A DNA stretch of 64,000 bases from Neurospora crassa OR74A (Eukaryota; Ascomycota; Sordariomycetes; Sordariales; Sordariaceae): the NCBI RefSeq assembly GCF_000182925.2, contig NW_011929461.1, forward strand, positions 1-64,000. Reading direction: 5' to 3'. Made by a program: the position numbers and the translations under genes. The notes under the pieces are model-generated. The model was not told the origin of the DNA and did not search any database. It saw only the letters and a program-made list of their open reading frames with translations. This document shows, in pieces, positions 60,705 through 64,000 of this stretch (its first letter is position 1; every line of letters begins with the position of its first letter).

Positions 60705-63700
60705 TTTTTAAAGCCGTTGAGTAACCTAGTATAATACGGTTACTTTTAAATAAATGTTCGTTTATAGCTAGGCGGAGATGAATATTCTATTTGCGTAGAT
60801 ATTAGTTATTTTAATATTCTTATTAATAAATAATAGATTAATAAGAGTCTAGATATTAAATTCGATAATTCCGAAATAAAATTATTCGACGTTATAAGTA
60901 GCTACGTTATCTTTATTAGACGAGCTATATTCGACTTCTTTATCGAAGGTACTATTAATAACTACCTAGTTCGATAGACTTTTAAATTGACTACGTAGGT
61001 TACTAAAGGCTTAACTGCTAAATTATTATTAGGAATATAATAGACCTAATTAAATTAAGTAATTATCGATTCGTTAAAAAATACTATACGTATCCTAATA
61101 TATAGTAATATAGTCGTGTTAATTAGCTATACTACTAAGTTAATTTGTCGAAGGGTATTGGCGATTTGTAATATAGTTGTTCTATTACACTCCGAGCGTT
61201 TTATTCCTGTAGATTTCGTATATATTGCCGATAAATTATTAGTAGGGGTTCTAAAGGAATATATCTTTAAAGCTAGGCACTTATACACTCGAAATTACCT
61301 CCTCGATCCTAAGACCCCGAAACTCGTTAATGTTATTAATACTATAAATAAACTAATACGAATTTATTACTCCTAATAGTTAGATATAGTTAAAGACCTT
61401 AATAGTAATAGTTATTGAGCTATTTCGTACGTATAAGCTTAAGTATTATTAGCGGCGGCGAAAGTTTAACTTAGTAAAGAATTTGTATTTACTATAGAAT
61501 TTAAAAATATTACGTTAACCCTCTAAATAATTATTTTATTCTAGAAAGTAATTAATAATATAGCTAACGATATCCTTAATTGTAAGTTAATTAAGATAGA
61601 CGCGCTAAAGCTCCTTCGCGAATCGTTGAAACGAAGCCTATCCCTCGGTATCGATAAGGATGAAGATATTCTAGAGATCGAATCTATTTATAGCGTTAAA
61701 ATCTATAATTGTAATCCTATATACGTATAATATATTAAAGTACTATTAGATAGATATAATATATATAATAGACGTAGTATTATTAAAATACGCGAAGAGG
61801 ATATACTTTATATTGACCTTATTAAAAATTAGTATAAGTAAAAGGTTTTATTTCGACTATATTAATTGGAAGTATAAGATTGCTAATTTTTTAATAAAAT
61901 ATTAAATAAGATGTATAATAATAGTAAATTGGAGTAGATATATAGAGTAACGCTATTTGGCTATCCCTATTTCGTTGTTTAGTGTACTATTAATAATATT
62001 TATAAAGGCCGTATAGTAATTAATCTACGGCTGTTAAACTGTATAATTATTAGTAATTCCTATTCTTTATTAACTTAAGACTCTATTATTGTAAGGATAA
62101 GAGGAAAGAATTTCGCTAGTTATTTTAATAGTTCGGCCTTTTTCTACTAAATTAGCGTCTATTTACCCTATTGAAATAGAATAATTTTAATTAGTCCTAG
62201 AGGATTGGAATAGTTAAACGTTGCGTTAATAGGCTATAAGAATTCGCCGGCCTATATATAGAAATTTATTAACCGTAAGCTCTATTTATACCGTGTATTT
62301 GCGGTGGGATATATCGACGATATTATCGTATTTAACAATATAGCCGAAGACTATTTCAAATATTTGGAAATTATTCTTAAACTCTTTAAAGAAATTAATT
62401 TTAATATTGTACCGAAGAAATTATTCGTCGTTTACTTATTTGTTCATCTATTTAGCTACTGCGTGGACAATTTAGGTATAACTATAATAACCGATTATAT
62501 CGCTGCAATATAGAATATTCAATAACTAGCCGATCTAGTATTATTAGAGTACTATATTGGCCTAGCCAATTTTCTCAAGCGATTCATCCCTTAGTTCGTT
62601 TAAAAGATCGGTCCCCTAGAAGAAAGAAAAGTTAAATTTATTGAATCTAATAAAAAAGACGGTAAAATATTAGAAAAGAAATTTCTAGTTATAAGAAAGA
62701 TATTTACTAGTATATTAAATTTTATATTAATAGATTTTAAAAAAGAAGTATTTACTATTCTATAAAATTAATTAATAAAAGAGACGGTAATCTTCTATTA
62801 TTATTCTAATTGAATTACCTTCTTTAAAATCGATACTTTAAAGAGGTAGGGATTTAGCGTTATAATTTTCTATATCGACGGTAACTAGTAGGACAGTAAG
62901 TTAATTCCAATTTATAAAATTCAATTTATCCTCTTCTATAATAAACGATTATCCGCCGTAGAAAAAAATTACTAGCTAATTAAGTTTAAAACGGCTTGCC
63001 TCGTTTAGGCTTATCGATCCTTATAATAATTAGTATAGTTATATACTAAATTTATTATTATATTAATAGACTACCGGGCTCTTATCGGTATAGTAAGGTA
63101 GACTAACCTAGATACTATTAATTTTATAAAGTTAAATTCGAAACTTATTATTACTTTAATATATCTATTTTAATTTAACTTCGATATCCGGTATATATTA
63201 GGGAAAGTAAATATTGTACTAGACGCCCTATTTAGACTTCCTAGGGCGGAAGTCGAGTTGTATTTAGAAATAAGTAAATTTAATAATATTTGGAAGGACT
63301 CTACGTATACAATCTATATTTATATAAATAATAATATAAAAACGAATTTTACTGAAGGTTATATAAAGGATAAATATTATACTATAATTGTACGGAAATT
63401 GAAGGAATATAATAAACGTAGTGTAAAATTGGGTTTTAATATCGATAAACGGTTTCCCTTCCGATTTAAGGACGGTCTACTATATTACTTTCCTTGTATA
63501 AATAAAGTAAAGTTGTACGTACCTAGCAATACTTTATAAGAAGTACTTGCCTTCGTATATAATAAACATTACTATTTTAGCTTAGTAAGGATAATATAAG
63601 AGTTAGAAGGATTTTATTTTCTCTATATAATAAAAGCCTTAAAATAATATATAGAGTATTGCTTATAATATTTAAAATTTAGAATTAATCGCAAAGTTAC

Positions 63701-64000
63701 CCTTAGATTAATAAAGCCTATTCGACTTTATTTTATACCCTTCTATACCATTTATATAAATTTCGTCCTAGGGCTCCTAAAGTAAATTAGTCGATTGATG
63801 GTTTAGGGAGGAGATTATTACGATATATTAATAGTTTTTATTTATAATTTTAATAAAAAGACTCTATTAATCCCCGGCTATATAGATTATATTGTAGGAT
63901 AGTAAGTTAAACGGTTAATTACTATACTCCTATTTTACGATTAGGGTTTATTTCGAATATTTATTTTAAATTAGGATATTAAATTCCTATTTACGGTATA
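60705..64000 (+). pseudogene. Gypsy H pol: protease, RT, RNase H, integrase start
   Basis: Protease: the aspartate block near 60,775-60,830 reads YSICVDISYFNILINK (DTG-type core altered), followed by DFFIEGTINNYLV and LTAKLLLGI near 60,935-61,040. Downstream, to 61,376, an open stretch reads LLHSERFIPVDFVY. RT at about 61,860-62,600: KGRVVINLRLLNC, SPRGLEQLNVALIGYKNSPAYIQKFI and GYIDDIIVFNNI (62,304-62,340, with an intact IDD). RNase H runs to about 63,240 (ILIDYRALIGIV). Integrase zinc region at 63,560-63,690 (YNKHYYFSLVRIIQELEGF; YIEYCLQYLKF) and the start of the DDE core at 63,740-64,000 are cut by the window end. The RT is of the same general type as that of Gypsy B. Confidence 0.85.

Larger units (their letters stand above)
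48114..64000 (+). mobile_element. Gypsy H, plus strand, split by I, runs off window
   Basis: It begins with a putative 5' LTR (48114-48320) and continues with a long gag-like region (48,510-52,050), a zinc finger (about 52,080-52,150) and, after Gypsy I is removed, protease (60,471-61,450), RT, RNase H and the start of integrase at the window edge. The join is in frame in meaning: after the GGGTT duplication the sequence leads straight into the protease aspartate block. The 3' LTR is outside the window. Confidence 0.8.

Noticed and set aside
1-64000. A host gene or biosynthetic cluster hidden in the block
   Set aside because: I looked for long frames with normal CA/TG content on both strands. 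All islands with such content are LTRs or LINE tips.

Overview
The window is a block of degraded transposable elements from what is almost certainly a filamentous ascomycete (Pezizomycotina) with repeat-induced point mutation (RIP). The evidence is direct. CA and TG dinucleotides are depleted and TA enriched almost everywhere. Recognisable retroelement reading frames carry TAA/TAG where the family has CAA, CAG or TGG, and the two copies of each repeat differ almost only by C/T or G/A transitions. I found no intact protein-coding gene and no host gene. Long open frames are rare and most are shadows.

Layout, left to right. 1-89 is the 3' tip of a LINE inserted in a Gypsy integrase remnant (90-714). 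815-3177 holds a second LINE (J, + strand, two assembly gaps). 3278-4779 is unassigned and 4880-6037 is a gag-like trace on the minus strand. From about 6138 to 43,500 lies a nested structure built on LINE E (+). E is split by Gypsy B (minus, 6533-29141, 291-bp LTRs) and by Gypsy D (minus, 31716-39269, 304-bp LTRs). B is itself split by Gypsy A (+, about 10,300-24,830), and A is split by Gypsy C (minus, 11592-19885, 234-bp LTRs, target duplication GCTAG). Next come a LINE-like fragment (43,500-44,439) and LINE F (minus, 44440 to about 47,660). Gypsy H (+) starts at about 48,114 and runs off the right edge; it is split by Gypsy I (+, 52319-60467, 238-bp LTRs, target duplication GGGTT).

The Gypsy elements show gag, protease, RT, RNase H, integrase and often chromodomain traces. 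B and H also carry a zinc finger ahead of the protease. The LINEs show a CCHC gag-like ORF1, an endonuclease and an RT with FADD-type core.

Two things do not fit a textbook element. LINEs E and F both carry the same extra ORF ('K'), on the opposite strand, converging on the end of ORF2, with a TATA box and pyrimidine tract upstream. Gypsy D carries a separate opposite-strand ORF of roughly 450 codons between its integrase and 3' LTR. These convergent passenger genes are the best candidates for something undescribed. One assembly fault is visible: 134 identical bases flank the gap at 60605-60704. The eight gaps are 100-N placeholders.
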